64,000 bases of DNA from Alisma plantago-aquatica (Eukaryota; Streptophyta; Magnoliopsida; Alismatales; Alismataceae), in NCBI GenBank assembly GCA_963693085.1, contig OY856410.1:1330968804-1331032803 (forward strand), in the 5' to 3' direction. Position 1 is the first letter of the stretch. Each line of letters starts with the position of its first letter. The position numbers and the translations under genes were made by a program. This document shows positions 48,019-59,144 of this stretch, one piece after another. Under the pieces are notes generated by a model. That model did no database searches, was not told the origin of the DNA, and was given only the letters and a program-made list of their open reading frames with translations.

Positions 48019-48026
48019 TATAAATA
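48019..48026 (+). promoter_or_regulatory. TATA box of X LTR copy 1
   Basis: TATAAATA in context CCTATAAATAGGACC. The same box is at 53338-53345 in copy 2 and on the minus strand at 57888-57895 in the inverted copy. Confidence 0.7.
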
Positions 48027-49454
48027 GGACCAGTAGTTTCCCCAGTTGGACAATAGTTTCCAGACACTGACAGGCTGCCAGTACACAGTTCTGATCCAAA
48101 TCTAGTCTCATCTACGCCAGTTCCATTCCACTGACTACCCATTTTGCAAGCAAGGAGAATGAGAATAGAAGGAAAACAGAGCGAGAGAGACTGTCTGGAC
48201 TGTCTTGGCGTCTCCCATTCTGTGTCCAGATCTGCTCCGACACGACGTAGAAGACCGCTTCATCTTCACTGAGCTGCGACTGCCTTCTGCACTGAGTCCA
48301 TGGCGGATTTCCCCCTCTTTCTCTTTCTTCTTGTTTCTCACATGAGGAGCGAGTAGTTTCATCCACTGGGGTGCAGGGACTAGCCCCGCTGCCTGTGTTT
48401 TGTAATCTGTACTAAAAAGATGTTATCATTCCGATTCAATACTAAATCGTTTCATACATGCTTGAATGTTGGCCGCGTTCTTGTATGCATCTATTGTTTT
48501 TCGTTGTGGTTTGTCCATGACCGCTCTTGAGACTCGAATACTGATTTAGTGTTGGTTTCTGGTGTGTGTATCCACCGCGCATCCATTTCGATATCTAGGG
48601 ATGCTTTCTAAGGAGTGGAGTAAACTCACCTCCATCGTTGTGCTTTTGTACTATGAAATGGAATCAATTGACGTACAAAAGTGCCACTTTGATAGGTCGA
48701 GGAATACACTCTGAGGAGGGAGTGGTGCAAAGTACTTGACCATTCATTCGGGAATGGCTGACGTTGCAAAACTCCCACGTTTCTCGTAGCTATTTCCTCG
48801 AAAGAGGGATACTCTATAAGGATACTAATCGAATTGGTAATTATTGCCCGCTTGTTAGTTTTTCGATACACGTTTCACGAGGTTGAGTAAGGTTCTCTCT
48901 TCGGAGGTTACATCTCTTCATTGACACATATATATGTACCGGATGAGGGTTACTCAACCCATGAAGGTTGTGTGCATTACTCTTGTCCTATAAGACATCG
49001 GTATTGTACAACATCCATGTATCTTGCTTTCAAGTCTTGCTATGTTTGGTACAGGTACAATGCATGTGTAGTGGTGGCGAATACCTGCATCACCCCAATG
49101 ATCCATCATCATTTGCTAATCTTAGATTTTAATCCTTAAACTATTTTTTATTCTTGCCTTTACTTTTACCTTTTTAGGTTAAATAACTCAAATCAAACTT
49201 TTGGTCTTAGATGATTGACTTAGATTGGCACGAAACGAGAAAGAGACACTCAGATTATTAACGTTGTCCTTTGGGTTCGATCCTAAATCTGTACTATGAT
49301 AAGGCTTCCACACTCTTGTGGGGTTGGAGCATTTATCTAGCACCAGTTGTACGTAAACCTAGAGAGGACATCAACTCCCTAGGGTTTTTGGTGCATATTA
49401 GGACTTCCATTGGAAGAGTAATCTTTTGGGGTAAGTTCTAGCTCCATCAAAAAA

Positions 49455-49471
49455 TGGCGTCGTTGTCGGGG
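49455..49471 (+). other. Primer-binding site, tRNA-Asp-like (X)
   Basis: TGGCGTCGTTGTCGGGG, five bases after the LTR. It differs from the exact tRNA-Asp complement in E3 by two C-to-T changes. It links X to the Athila group. Confidence 0.75.
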
Positions 49472-49654
49472 ACAACGGTATAAGAATTGTCTTTTTCGAA
49501 TTCCGTGTCGATTTAGGTTTCCCTAGGGTTTTATATTTCCTTTTCAAAAACCTAAAAAGTGAAGGGCTTAATCTCACATATCTTCTTGGATTTGAAGTGG
49601 TTGGTCAAGCCTGATACACTCTTTCCTTGATTTCAGGTACAAACTCTCTTCAAA

Positions 49655-50149
49655 ATGAAGCAATCGACACCACCAACCGCTAGATGTCAACTATGTGGTG
49701 ACTATTCTCACACATCGATTTACTGCTTCCATGTCCCTCCTCTCTACGTGATGGCTCTATGTCAAGTAATCGTGAATCGTAGAGTTGGGAATCTCAAAGC
49801 AGCCTCTCCATACAACTATGGATATAACACAAGTTATAATCTGTATCACCCTGGAGGCTACTATGAAAAATCTAACTATGGTGGATTTCAAGGTGTAGAG
49901 TGCAATGAAGGAGGGAACCTGGAAAACAATGCAACTCAATACAATGATGAGGAGAGCTATTATCAATATCAACCCAACGGGTGCAGTGAAGAGCCTTTTT
50001 ATGAAGATCGACACACATTGATGGAAGAATTACGTGCTTTACAGATGTCGGTGGCTCAACAACTAGCTGATCAGACATCCACGATGAAGAAGTTGATAGC
50101 CGATTTGATCAACTTATGCAACTTGTCAACGCTCCTGAGCAACATGTAG
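49655..50149 (+). pseudogene. Gag-like protein with CCHC knuckle (X), part 1
   Basis: Begins at Met 49655, 184 bases after the primer-binding site. A zinc knuckle CQLCGDYSHTSIYC (C-x2-C-x4-H-x4-C) lies at residues 11-24. An Asn/Tyr/Gly-rich stretch (YNYGYNTSYNLYHPGGYYEK) resembles the region after the knuckle in Athila gag proteins. A heptad-like segment follows (LMEELRALQMSVAQQLADQ). No capsid core precedes the knuckle, so the N-terminal half of a normal gag is missing. Near 50090 the reading appears to shift into the frame of the next entry. Confidence 0.65.
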
Positions 50150-51744
50150 AACAACCACCTATTTCAACTAAGCACATCCCTAGTCCACATGTTGCAATCA
50201 ATTACGATGATGATTATGAAATCATGTGGGATATGCCTTCCAATGATCTTCAAGCATCAGTGCAAGGTGAGGAATCATCTTCAGAGTTAATAATTGAACC
50301 CAAGGACAATTTCTTCATAACATTACAAGAGAAAGAATCATCTTTCGAGCTAAGACCTGACTCGGAAAGTGATTCCTGCACTATGCCCTTAGGTGAAAGA
50401 TTGAGTAACCAATATGAGGATTTTCTACAGTCAGGAGATCAATGGGGGATAAACTTCAATACTTACCCACCTTCTGACTTCATAGACTCAAATCCAACCA
50501 TTGAAGAGCAATTGGCAATAATCGATTCCCTCAATGACAAAATCTTTTCAACTTCAGTTGTCTCATCAATAAAATCCATAAAAGAAGGATTAATGTCACA
50601 AGGACTCTACACTCCTTCGCAGTCAGACTCAGATGGATATGTGACCAATTCAGACAAAGATATGTCTTTTATGCATGAGAATCAAATGTCTCCATTTCTG
50701 GAACAAGACCTGAATTATCCTTATGAAGAAATTTTTGATCATTCGGTTGATCTAGGAACAGACTTCGAGGATAGGACTGATCAAGATATTGCTTCAGGAA
50801 TGGACCATACCACTCTCACTGATGAAACAAAATCAAGGGAGGATGACGGGTCTCAAGATGACACTCCTATGATTGGTCCTTTTCATGAGATGATATTACC
50901 ACCACCATAAGAAGTCCAGATGGAGCCAGTCCTCGAACAAGAGCATGATCTTTCTATTGAATCTCCTTCTAGTCGCTTGAACGAGTTGACAGTGCACTGT
51001 GAAGAGAAACATGAACCACCCCTTGATTTTGGAATGGATCACGATATTCCCATAGACTCTTATAATGATAAAAAGGGCCCATGGGAGGGGATCGAGTCAC
51101 AAACCCCTCCACATAGAGAAATTCACCCCTATGAAGAAGACTTTCCTAACATTCAAGAAACTGAGATATGTCATTTACCTGAGCCAGGTTTCAATCTTCC
51201 CATAGCAACTCCTCCTGAGCACTCAATAGAACCGGAGGAGTACTATGAAAAAGTACTCGAACAACAATATGACTCAGAAATGGAGTACTTTAGTCCCAAC
51301 AGCGAAGAAACGGAGTCACAGGGAGATTCTAGCCTTCAAAACACTATGTCATGGACTAATCCCCCCCCATGAAGAAGCATCATTGGAACCTTTACCCCAG
51401 AATCCCATTATTCCTTTACCCAATCAAGAGTTTGTACTACCAGCTGAATCTTCTTCTAGTTACCTGGACGAATTAAGGATGTTCTACGAGGAAAATTCTA
51501 AACAAAATTTTAAAAAGAAGAACGACGCTCTCATCAATTTCAACGTCGATAAAGATGATGATACTTCTCAAAATGACTCTTCTGATAAACAAATGTCATC
51601 CTGGCTACCATATCCTATGCAAGAAAATCCAGGTGATGAAATGAGCCTGAATCGGATCCACCACCTGATCCAAGACAGGAGGAAGTCCAAGTGGTTGACC
51701 CACAATCGACTGCTCTGCTTTTTGGAGAAAGCAGTTTTAGTTTT
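50116..51744 (+). pseudogene. Long acidic gag-tail protein (X), part 2, function unknown
   Basis: Three frames that read on from each other: 50116-50910, 50920-51372 and 51245-51744. The first two are in the same frame with a stop at 50908-50910. The second shifts at an eight-C run (51361-51368) into the third. The product is strongly acidic and rich in Ser, Glu, Asp and Pro, with loosely repeated blocks such as ESPSSRLNEL and ESSSSYLDEL. I recognise no domain: no protease, reverse transcriptase or integrase. It is probably a diverged gag extension of a non-autonomous element. The frame ends where the PIF/Harbinger end begins. Confidence 0.55.
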
Positions 51745-52879
51745 GGCCCTATTTGGTTCGTGGGAAAGGAGTAGCATGGGATATAAAAAAAGAAGGGATG
51801 GGAAGGTACATGAATAGGATAGGATCTTTATTTTCCCATCCCATGTTTGGATGCAACTATGGATGGGATTAGCAACAAAGTCTAATTTAACATTCATATT
51901 TGTTTGTCCATGATGATGAATACTTCTAAAGTAAATATTATTGAAATAATTTTTAGTAATCAAGTTAAATAGTATACATAGTAAAAGTACTTAACAAGTA
52001 AAATTTATATTTAAAAAAAAAGATAAAATTTAAATTTTACACATAAAAGTACACATTCCAAAAACATTGTAAATATATCAAAAAATTATTCATCAACATG
52101 AAAATATTGTAAAAAAGAAAAACTCATAGTTATATAATCAAGTGCTTAACAAGTAAAATGTTATTGCCATTTATAAATTAGTCGATTACATTATTGATGA
52201 TAAACTGAAAATTATAAACTTCATAAATGGCTAGTTCACATGTGCCCACTCAGTAAACATTTGGTTAGCTAAGTTATCTCTCCATTGTGACCACTCATCA
52301 CTTGGTTCTATGGTTTGTGCATCATCATCTTGATGTCCATCAAGTACAACTTCCTCAGGACCTTCTATCTCTAGGGGATCAATTGACATTTCACACCTTA
52401 TGAAATTATGAAGTAAACAACAAGCCATTATAATTGTGTTAGCCGTCTTAGCTGGATAATAGGATGGGCTTCTCAATATTGCCCATCTTTGTTTCAGCGG
52501 TCCAAAACATCTTTCAATAACATTTCAGGCCGATGAATGTCTGAGATTAAAAAGTTCTTTGGCTGAAGAAGGTTGATGACCAGTTCTCCATTCATTTAGA
52601 TGATATCATTGTCCTATGTATGGTCCTAACAATCCCTCTCCATTGATGTATCCAACATCTACGAGATAGTATTTTCCTACACACACAACCAGTAAGGAAA
52701 TAAATTATATGTTTAAATTATTAGTAATTATACAATATGGAAACTTTACCATTAGGAACACGAAAACCATTTCTTTGAGTCAAAGCATCTCTGAGAACCC
52801 TCATGTCAGATGCAGATCCCTCCCATCCTTGAAACACATATATAAATTGCATGTCTTTGTTGCAGACTCCAAGCGTATT
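51745..52879 (-). mobile_element. PIF/Harbinger DNA transposon, one end missing
   Basis: The left end starts GGCCCTATTTGGTTCGTGGG at 51745, a terminal sequence of the PIF/Harbinger style, and interrupts the X gag frame. The transposase remnant on the minus strand points leftwards. At about 52880 the element stops abruptly at X LTR sequence, in the middle of the transposase gene. The right end and the second target-site copy are gone. Confidence 0.75.
52231..52879 (-). pseudogene. PIF/Harbinger transposase, C-terminal part
   Basis: Minus-strand reading from 52879: MQFIYVFQGWEGSASDMRVL, FRVPNGK, a probable intron of about 70 bases (near 52681-52748), then YYLVDVGYINGEGLLGPYIG with a catalytic-type aspartate. 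Next come VIERCFGPLKQRW with the catalytic glutamate region, MACCLLHNFIRCEM, and a C-terminal W-x2-W-R-D-x-LA pattern. These are hallmarks of DDE_Tnp_4 transposases. Stops near 52605 and 52530 inactivate it. The helix-turn-helix N-terminus and first catalytic aspartate are missing. Confidence 0.83.
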
Positions 52880-54768
52880 AGTGCAAGGCATCACGGTCGT
52901 GGGACAGCAGCATCACAACGCCCGTGGTGCCTCAACACGGTCGTGGTGCGTCGTCCCCTACCTCCCAACGCTACTATTTTCTCAACCTGCTACTCCAAAG
53001 CTCCATGGCCGTCGGCGTCGCCCTCCTCACCAAGAGTATTTCCGACCTGCAATGCCTCACAAACCTAGACTACTTGGAAGAGCACGAAGTCCCAAATGGT
53101 TTGGAGGAGCTCACGGCCCTAGACCATTTGGAGGAGCTCACGATCTCAGATCAGAGGCTGGATGCTCGAGGTCGTTTGAACGTCGCTCAATTAAGATCAC
53201 AGAGAGAGTGTAGATCATTTTGCACCATGGTCACAAGACCGTTTGGTAGCAAACGGTCTCCAGACCGTTTGGTAGAAAATAAATTAAAACTGTTTGATGC
53301 AAAAAAGCAGCAGACCGTTTGGGACCAGACATGTGCCTATAAATAGGACCAATAGGGTCCCCAGCTGGACATGGCTTCCCAGACGCCAACAGGCTACCAA
53401 TGCACAGTTCTGATCCAAATCTAGCCCCATCTACGTCAGTTCCATTCCACTGACTGCCCATATTGCAAGCAAGGAGACTGAGAAGAGAAGGAAGATGGAG
53501 TGAGAGATACTATCCATACTGTCTTGGCATCTCCCGTTCCGTGTCCAGATCTGCTTCGACATGACGTAGAAGACCGCTTCATCTTCACCGAGTTGTGACT
53601 GCCTTCTGCACCGAGTTCATGGTAGATTTCCCCCTCTTTCTCTTTCTTCTTGTTTCTCGCATGAGGAGCGAGTAGTTTCATCCACTGGGGTGCGGGGACT
53701 AGCCCCGATGCCTGTGTTTTGTAATATGTACTAAAAAGATGTTATCATTCCGATTCAATACTAAATCGTTTCATACATGCTTGAATGTTGGCCACGTTCT
53801 TGTATGCATCTATTGTCTTTCGTTGTGGTTTGTCTATGACTGCTCTTGAGACTCGAATACCGATTTAGTGTTGGTTTCTGGTGTGTGTATCCACCGTGCA
53901 TCCGTTTCGGTATCTAGGGACGCTTTCTAAGGAGTGGAGTAAACTCACCTCCATCGTTGTGCTTTTGTACTATGAAATGGAATCATTTGACGTACAAAAG
54001 TGCAACTTTGACAGGTCGAGGAATACACTTTGAGGAGGGAGTGGTGCAAAGTACTTGACCATTTGTTTGGAAATGGTTGACGTTGTAACACTCCCACATT
54101 TCTCGTAGCTATTTCCTCGAAAGAGGGATAGTCTATAAGGATACTAATCGAATTGGTAATTATCACTCGCTTGTTAGTTGTTTGATACACGTTTCACGAG
54201 GTTGAGTAAGGTTCTCTCTTTGGAGGTTACATCTCTTCATTGACATGTAGATATGTACCGGATGAGGGTTAATCAACCCGTGAAGGTTGTGTGCATTACT
54301 CTTGTCCTATAAGACATCAGTATTGTACAACATCCATGTATCTTGCTTACAAGTCTTGCTATGTTTGGTACAAGTACAATGCATGTGTAGTGGTGGTGAA
54401 TACCCGCATCACCCCAGTGATCCATCATCATTTGCTAATCTTAGATTTTAATCCTTAAACTAGTTTTTATTCTTGCCTTTGCTTTTACCTTTTTAGGTTA
54501 AATAACTCAAATCAAACTTTTGGTCTTAGATGATTGACTTAGATCGGCACGAAATGAGAAAGAGACACTCAGATTCTTAACGTTGTCCATTGGGTTCGAT
54601 CCTAAATCTGTACTATGATAAGGCTTCCACACTCTTGTGGGGTTGGAGCATTTATCTAGCACCAGTTGTAGGTAAACCTAGAGAGGACATCAACTCCCTA
54701 GGGTTTTTGGTGCATATTGTGACTTCCATTGGAAGAGTAATCTTTTGGTGTAAGTTCTAGCTCCATCA
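52880..54768 (+). repeat. X LTR copy 2 (+), 5'-truncated
   Basis: Matches LTR copy 1 from about 47504 to its end at 49449. It includes the last palindromes of the CCACG array, the AAACGGTCT array and the TATA box at 53338-53345. It ends TAGCTCCATCA and is followed by AAAAATG, the first bases of the primer-binding-site region. Confidence 0.87.
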
Positions 54769-54777
54769 AAAAATGTC
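54762..54777. repeat. Centre of a large palindrome in X
   Basis: Sixteen bases separate LTR copy 2, reading right, from the inverted copy 3, reading left. The arms are near-identical: about 665 bp up to the LINE insertion, and about 1.9 kb when the LINE is removed (52880-54761 against 54778 onward). Confidence 0.85.
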
Positions 54778-55442
54778 GCTAGAACTTACACCAAAAGATT
54801 ACTCTTCCAATGGAAGTCCTAATATGCACCAAAAACCCTAGGGAGTTGATGTCCTCTCTAGGTTTACCTACAACTGGTGCTAGATAAATGCTCCAACCCC
54901 ACAAGAGTGTGGAAGCCTTATCATAGTACAAATTTAGGATCAAACCCAAAGGACAATGTTAAGAATCTGAGTGTCTCTTTCTCGTTTCGTGTCGATCTAA
55001 GTCAATCATCTAAGACCAAAAGTTTGATTTGAGTTATTTAACCTAAAAAGGTAAAAGTAAAGGCAAGAATAAAAACTAGTTTAAGGATTAAAATCTAAGA
55101 TTAGCAAATGATGATGCATCACTGGGGTGATGTGGTTATTCACCACCACTACACATGCATTGTACATGTACCAAACATAGCAAGACTTGTAAGCAAGATA
55201 CATGGATGTTGTATAATACCGATGTCTTATAGGACAAGAGTAATGCACATAGACTTCACGGGTTGAGTGACCCTCATCTGGTACATATCTACGTGTCAAT
55301 GAAGAGATGTAACCTCTGAAGAGAGAACCTTACTCAACCTCGTGAAACGTGTATCGAAAAACTAACAAGCGGGCGATAATTACCAATTCAATTAGTATCC
55401 TTATAGACTATCCCTCTTTCGAGGAAATAGCTATGAGAAATG

Positions 55443-57066
55443 TATTAGCTGTGAATCTGAACTCCCTAGTAAACAAAGTGTTGAAGGCCAGATACTTTCC
55501 CAGAACAACAATTTGGGAAGCAAGAAGAGGCTACAATCCCAGCTACACATGGAGAAGTCTATGGGGAGCAAAAGCACTACTCAAGGAAGGGATGGAATGG
55601 AGGATAGGCAACGGAAAAGACGTCAACATCTGGGAAGACACATGGCTGCCAAGAGAGGAAGATACCCTTGCACGGTTTAAGAATGCGGAGGAAATACCCT
55701 ACGACAAGGTGAACGACCTTATGAGCTCATATGGGAAGCGATGGAACAAAGCAAGACTGGAGGAATGTTTCCCGGTAGCTTAGGTGGATAGGATAAGTGC
55801 TATCCCACTCAGTATACGACACCAGTGCGACACATGGTCTTGGTGGCCCGCCAAGAAAGGAGTGTTTACAGTCCGATCAGCGTATTGGCTTGGAATGCTA
55901 GGGAGGGAGGAAGCTCGGCAACACACAACTCAACAAGAAGATGGTTTGTGGTGCCACATTTGGAGAGCAGGTTGGGTGCCCAAGGTTGCCCATTTTCTGT
56001 GGAGAGTTTGTACCGGAGGACTAGCAACAAAGGGTAGGCTGTTTGACCGCCACTGCATTGAGGAGGGACTGTGCCAACTCTGCATGTCAGAGAAGGAGTC
56101 CATTTCTCATATGCTCTTCTGCTGCCCAAACGCGATAGTATGCTGGGAACAAATGGACCAAGGAATTCAAAGATGGGTGGATGATTGTAAGGATGAGGAC
56201 ATCAACGTTACCATGGGGACGGTGCTGGACAGAGAGGATAAAGACATGATTGTTGCAGCCATGTGGGCTGTCTGGAGGGGGCGCAATAAGCGTGTCTTCC
56301 AAGACGGCGAGGTGCACATCGGCTTCCTTTTCCAAACAGCCATAGCCATGATACAGCAGGGGAGGGGTGAACAACGCAGCGATGCAGCAACGCCCAACCG
56401 GGCAGCAACGTCAAGCAACGCAGCAGCCGGGCAGCAACGCAACAACGCCCATCGGGGAAGCAACGTCAAGCAACGCAGCAGCCGGGTAGCAATGCAGCAA
56501 CGCCTAGCCGGGCAACAACGTCAAGCAACGCAGCAATACAGCAATGCAACAACGCCCAGTCAGACAGCAACGTCAAACCAAGATGGACCAGGCCAGCACA
56601 AGGGAGAGTAAAGCTCAATGTGGATGCATCATGTGGGGATGACGGAACGGCGGCGATAGGGATGGTACTGAGAGATAGCGAAGGCAGATTGATAGGTGTT
56701 GCGGGAGAAAAGATTTGTAAGGGCACAAGGATAGCAACAGAAGAAGCCATTGCCCTGAGGACAACACTACAGTGGGTGAGCAACCATGGTGTGGAACATA
56801 TAGAGGTGGAGACAGACTCACTTGAGGTCGTCCATGCTTGTAGAGAAGCTACCAGAAGGAGAGACTATTTGGGAATCTTTGTTGAGGATATATCTACCTT
56901 ACAACAACTTTTTTATTTCTGTAGTCTTTCTTTTGTTAGTCGGGTTTGTAACAAAGTCGCCCACGAAACTACCACTATGGCACGACGAGGGCAAGTAGAT
57001 AGTTTTGCTTTCATCCAGTTGTTTCCTTCATGTATTGAAAACCTTGCCATGCACGACGTGGCTTAG
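55443..57066 (+). pseudogene. LINE ORF2 C-terminus: zf-RVT and RNase H
   Basis: The first part reads WEARRGYNPSYTWRSLWGAK to a stop at 55781-55783, then continues in the same frame. The zinc-finger domain zf-RVT is at about 55950-56160 (VPKVAHFLWRVCTGGLATKG, then CQLCMSEKESISHMLFCC). A 55 bp minisatellite follows. The RNase H domain lies at 56613-57066 in a different frame, with acidic residues in LNVDASCGDDG, EEAIALRTTLQW and VETDSLEVV. The zf-RVT frame ends at 56609-56611, so RNase H is cut off from it. It belongs to the RNase H-bearing plant L1 group, unlike the LINE at 35514. Confidence 0.88.
56371..56582. repeat. 55 bp minisatellite between zf-RVT and RNase H
   Basis: About four copies; the marker CAACGTCAA recurs at 56406, 56461, 56516 and 56568. 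The unit is rich in CAACGC and CCGGGCAGC. At 55 bp (one more than a multiple of three) each copy shifts the reading frame, yet the array is open in the frame used and gives a Gln/Ala/Asn/Ser-rich linker. Confidence 0.85.
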
Positions 57067-58932
57067 TTAATAGATGATGAGGGGTCCCAATCATATGATC
57101 CTCCGTCCTTCCTCAAAAAAAAAGCTACAAGAAATGTGGGAGTGTTGCAACATCAGCCATTCTCGAACGAATGGTCAAGTACTTTGCACCACTCCCTCCT
57201 CAGAGTGTATTCCTCGACCTGTCAAAGTTGCACTTTTGTACTTCAACTGATTCCATTGCATAGTACAAAAGCACAACGATGGAGGTGAGTTTACTCCACT
57301 CCTTAGAAAGCGTCCCTAGATACCGAAACAGATGCGCGATGGATACACACACCAAAAACCAACACTAAATTGGTATTCGAGTCTCAAGAGCGGTCATAGA
57401 CAAACCACAACGAAAGGCAATAGATGCATACAAGAACGCGGCCAACATTCAAGCAGGTATGAAACGATTTAGTATTGAATTGGAATGATAACATCTTTTT
57501 AGTACAGATTACAAAACACGGGCAGCGGAGCTAGTCCCCGCACCCCAGTGGATGAAACTACTCGCTCCTCATGCGAGAAACAAGAAGAAAGAGAAAGAGG
57601 GGGAAATCCGCCATGGACTCGGTGCAGAAGGCAGTCGCAGCTCAGTGAAGATGAAGCGGTCTTCTACATCGTGTCAGAGCAGATCTGGACACAGAACGGG
57701 AGACGCCAAGACAGTCCGGACAGTCTCTCTCGCTCCATCTTCCTTCTCTTCTCAGTCTCCTTGCTTGCAATATGGGCAGTCGGTGGAATGGAACTGGCGT
57801 AGACGAGACTGGATTTGGATCATAACTGTGTACTGGCAGCCTGTCGGCGTTCGGGAACCGATGTCCAATTGGGGACCCTGCTGGTCCTATTTATAGGCAC
57901 AGGTCTGGTCCAAAACGGTCTGCTGGCTTTTTTGCATCAAACTGTTTTAATTTATTTGCTACCAAACGGTCTGAAGACCGTTTTCTACCAAACGGTCTTG
58001 TGACCATGGTGCCAAACGATCTGTACTCTCTCCGTGATCTTTATTGAGCAACGTCAAACGACCTTGAGCATCCAGCCTCCGATCTGAGATCGTGAGCTCC
58101 TCCAAATGGTCTAGGGCCGTGAGCACCTCCAAACCGTCTGGGACTTCGTGCTCTTCCAAGCAGTCTGGGGTTGTGAGGCGTTGTAGGTCGGCAATATTCT
58201 TGGTGAGGAGGGCGACGCCAGTGGCCATGGAGCTTTGGAGCAGCAGGTTGAGAAAATAGCAGGGTCGGGAGGTAGGGGACGACGCACCACGGCCGTGTTG
58301 AGGCACCACGGTCGTGGTGATGCTGGTGTCCCACGGGCGTGCTGCCTTGCACGGGCGTGGCGGGTGAAACTTCGGCCCTGGTGACGTTGTGCCACGGTCG
58401 TGGCGTTCCACCACGGTCGTAGTGAGGCTACAACTCCACGACCGTGCCGCCTTGCACGGGTGTGGCAGGTGAGAACTTGGCCCTGTGGGCGATGCGCCAC
58501 GGTCGTGGCATTACCAGCACGGTCGTGGCGGATATGCACCACGATCGTGGTGTGTCCAGTACAGTCGTGGCAGATGGAGACTTGGCACTGTTGGCGATGT
58601 GCCACGGCCGTGGCGTGACCCGCACGGTCGTGGCGATTGTTCTGCATCATGATCTTGATCATTTGTTGCACATGCTTGGGGCTTTGAGGACAGAATGCAC
58701 AGTTGTGCGTTGTTGATGTTTGATTGGATGATTGAGAGTGATCTGCAGAGGGAAAGGAGAGTGTGTAAGGGGTGATAGCATCAAATAAACTAGTAATTAG
58801 AACTATTTAAGTATTATTTATGTAAGAATGAAGAAATACTCAGAGTAAAGCAAAGCAAGGGTAATTTAGTCATAATGAGGTATAAAAATCCTAGAATTGA
58901 CGACTGTAATGATGAATCTGGAGGATTCATCA

Positions 58933-59144
58933 CCATACCGAACTTAAGCGTTGCTCGTCCCGAGGAACGGTAAACTTAAGACAGTCGACAAAAGGCTCGC
59001 TCGTCTCGTAATTTCCTCATCATTGTGTGAATGTCAGAATTTTCATGAAAAAGAGAAAGGAAAAATGAGGCAAAACAAAATTATGGCAAAAACGTCAGAA
59101 ATCCTTTGAATTGGTGACTGAGCATGAGTCTGGAGGATTCATCA
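58933..59144 (-). other. Right-hand end segment of X with minus-strand polypurine tract
   Basis: Next to the inverted LTR, the minus strand reads GGGACGAGCAACGCTTAAGT then TCGGTATGG, closely matching the sequence before the E3 3' LTR; it is the polypurine tract of an inverted copy. At the other end, on the minus strand, it starts TGATGAATCCTCCAGACTC, the first bases of an LTR. LTR body and internal sequence between these two points are missing. The GACGAGC plus TTAAGTT pair occurs twice here. Confidence 0.72.

Larger units (their letters stand above)
46888..49449 (+). repeat. X LTR copy 1 (2562 bp, complete)
   Basis: Starts TGATGAATCCTCC and ends TAGCTCCATCA just before a primer-binding site. 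It contains an array of CCACGACCGTGG-type palindromes (47184-47578), the AAACGGTCT cluster (47860-48005) and a TATA box (48019-48026), in that order. The antisense open frame at 48112-48366 recurs in the other LTR copies because they are duplicates, and has no known domain. Confidence 0.88.
55443..57123 (+). mobile_element. 5'-truncated L1-type LINE in the inverted X LTR
   Basis: Starts in the middle of ORF2 and ends with an A-run at 57115-57123. The target duplication is 13 bp with two mismatches: GCTATGAGAAATG at 55430-55442 and GCTACAAGAAATG at 57124-57136. 5' truncation, an A-tail and a long imperfect target duplication are normal for target-primed LINE insertion. Confidence 0.92.
54778..58932 (-). 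repeat. X LTR copy 3, inverted, split by a LINE
   Basis: On the minus strand it starts TGATGAATCCTCC at 58932 and runs to GCTAGAAC at 54778, lacking only the last seven bases of the LTR. Without the LINE and its duplicated target it is about 2.46 kb. It carries the same palindrome arrays and TATA box (57888-57895, minus strand). Confidence 0.87.
46888..59144. mobile_element. X: rearranged gag-only Athila-related composite with two LTR-start ends
   Basis: Flanked by the target duplication TTAGT (46883-46887 and 59145-59149); the Copia RNase H reading resumes across it without loss. Contents: LTR (+) 46888-49449, tRNA-Asp-like primer-binding site, gag-like frames, PIF/Harbinger piece, partial LTR (+) 52880-54768, inverted LTR 54778-58932 containing a LINE, then 212 bp with a minus-strand polypurine tract ending in TGGAGGATTCATCA. 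Both ends are therefore the LTR start (TGATGAATCCTCC, facing inward), whereas a normal element has one LTR start and one LTR end. No pol gene is present. Confidence 0.8.

Noticed and set aside
48112..48366. Antisense frame of 84 codons recurring at 57548-57802
   Set aside because: It recurs with the LTR copies of X and is out of phase with any element gene. Duplicate LTRs explain it.
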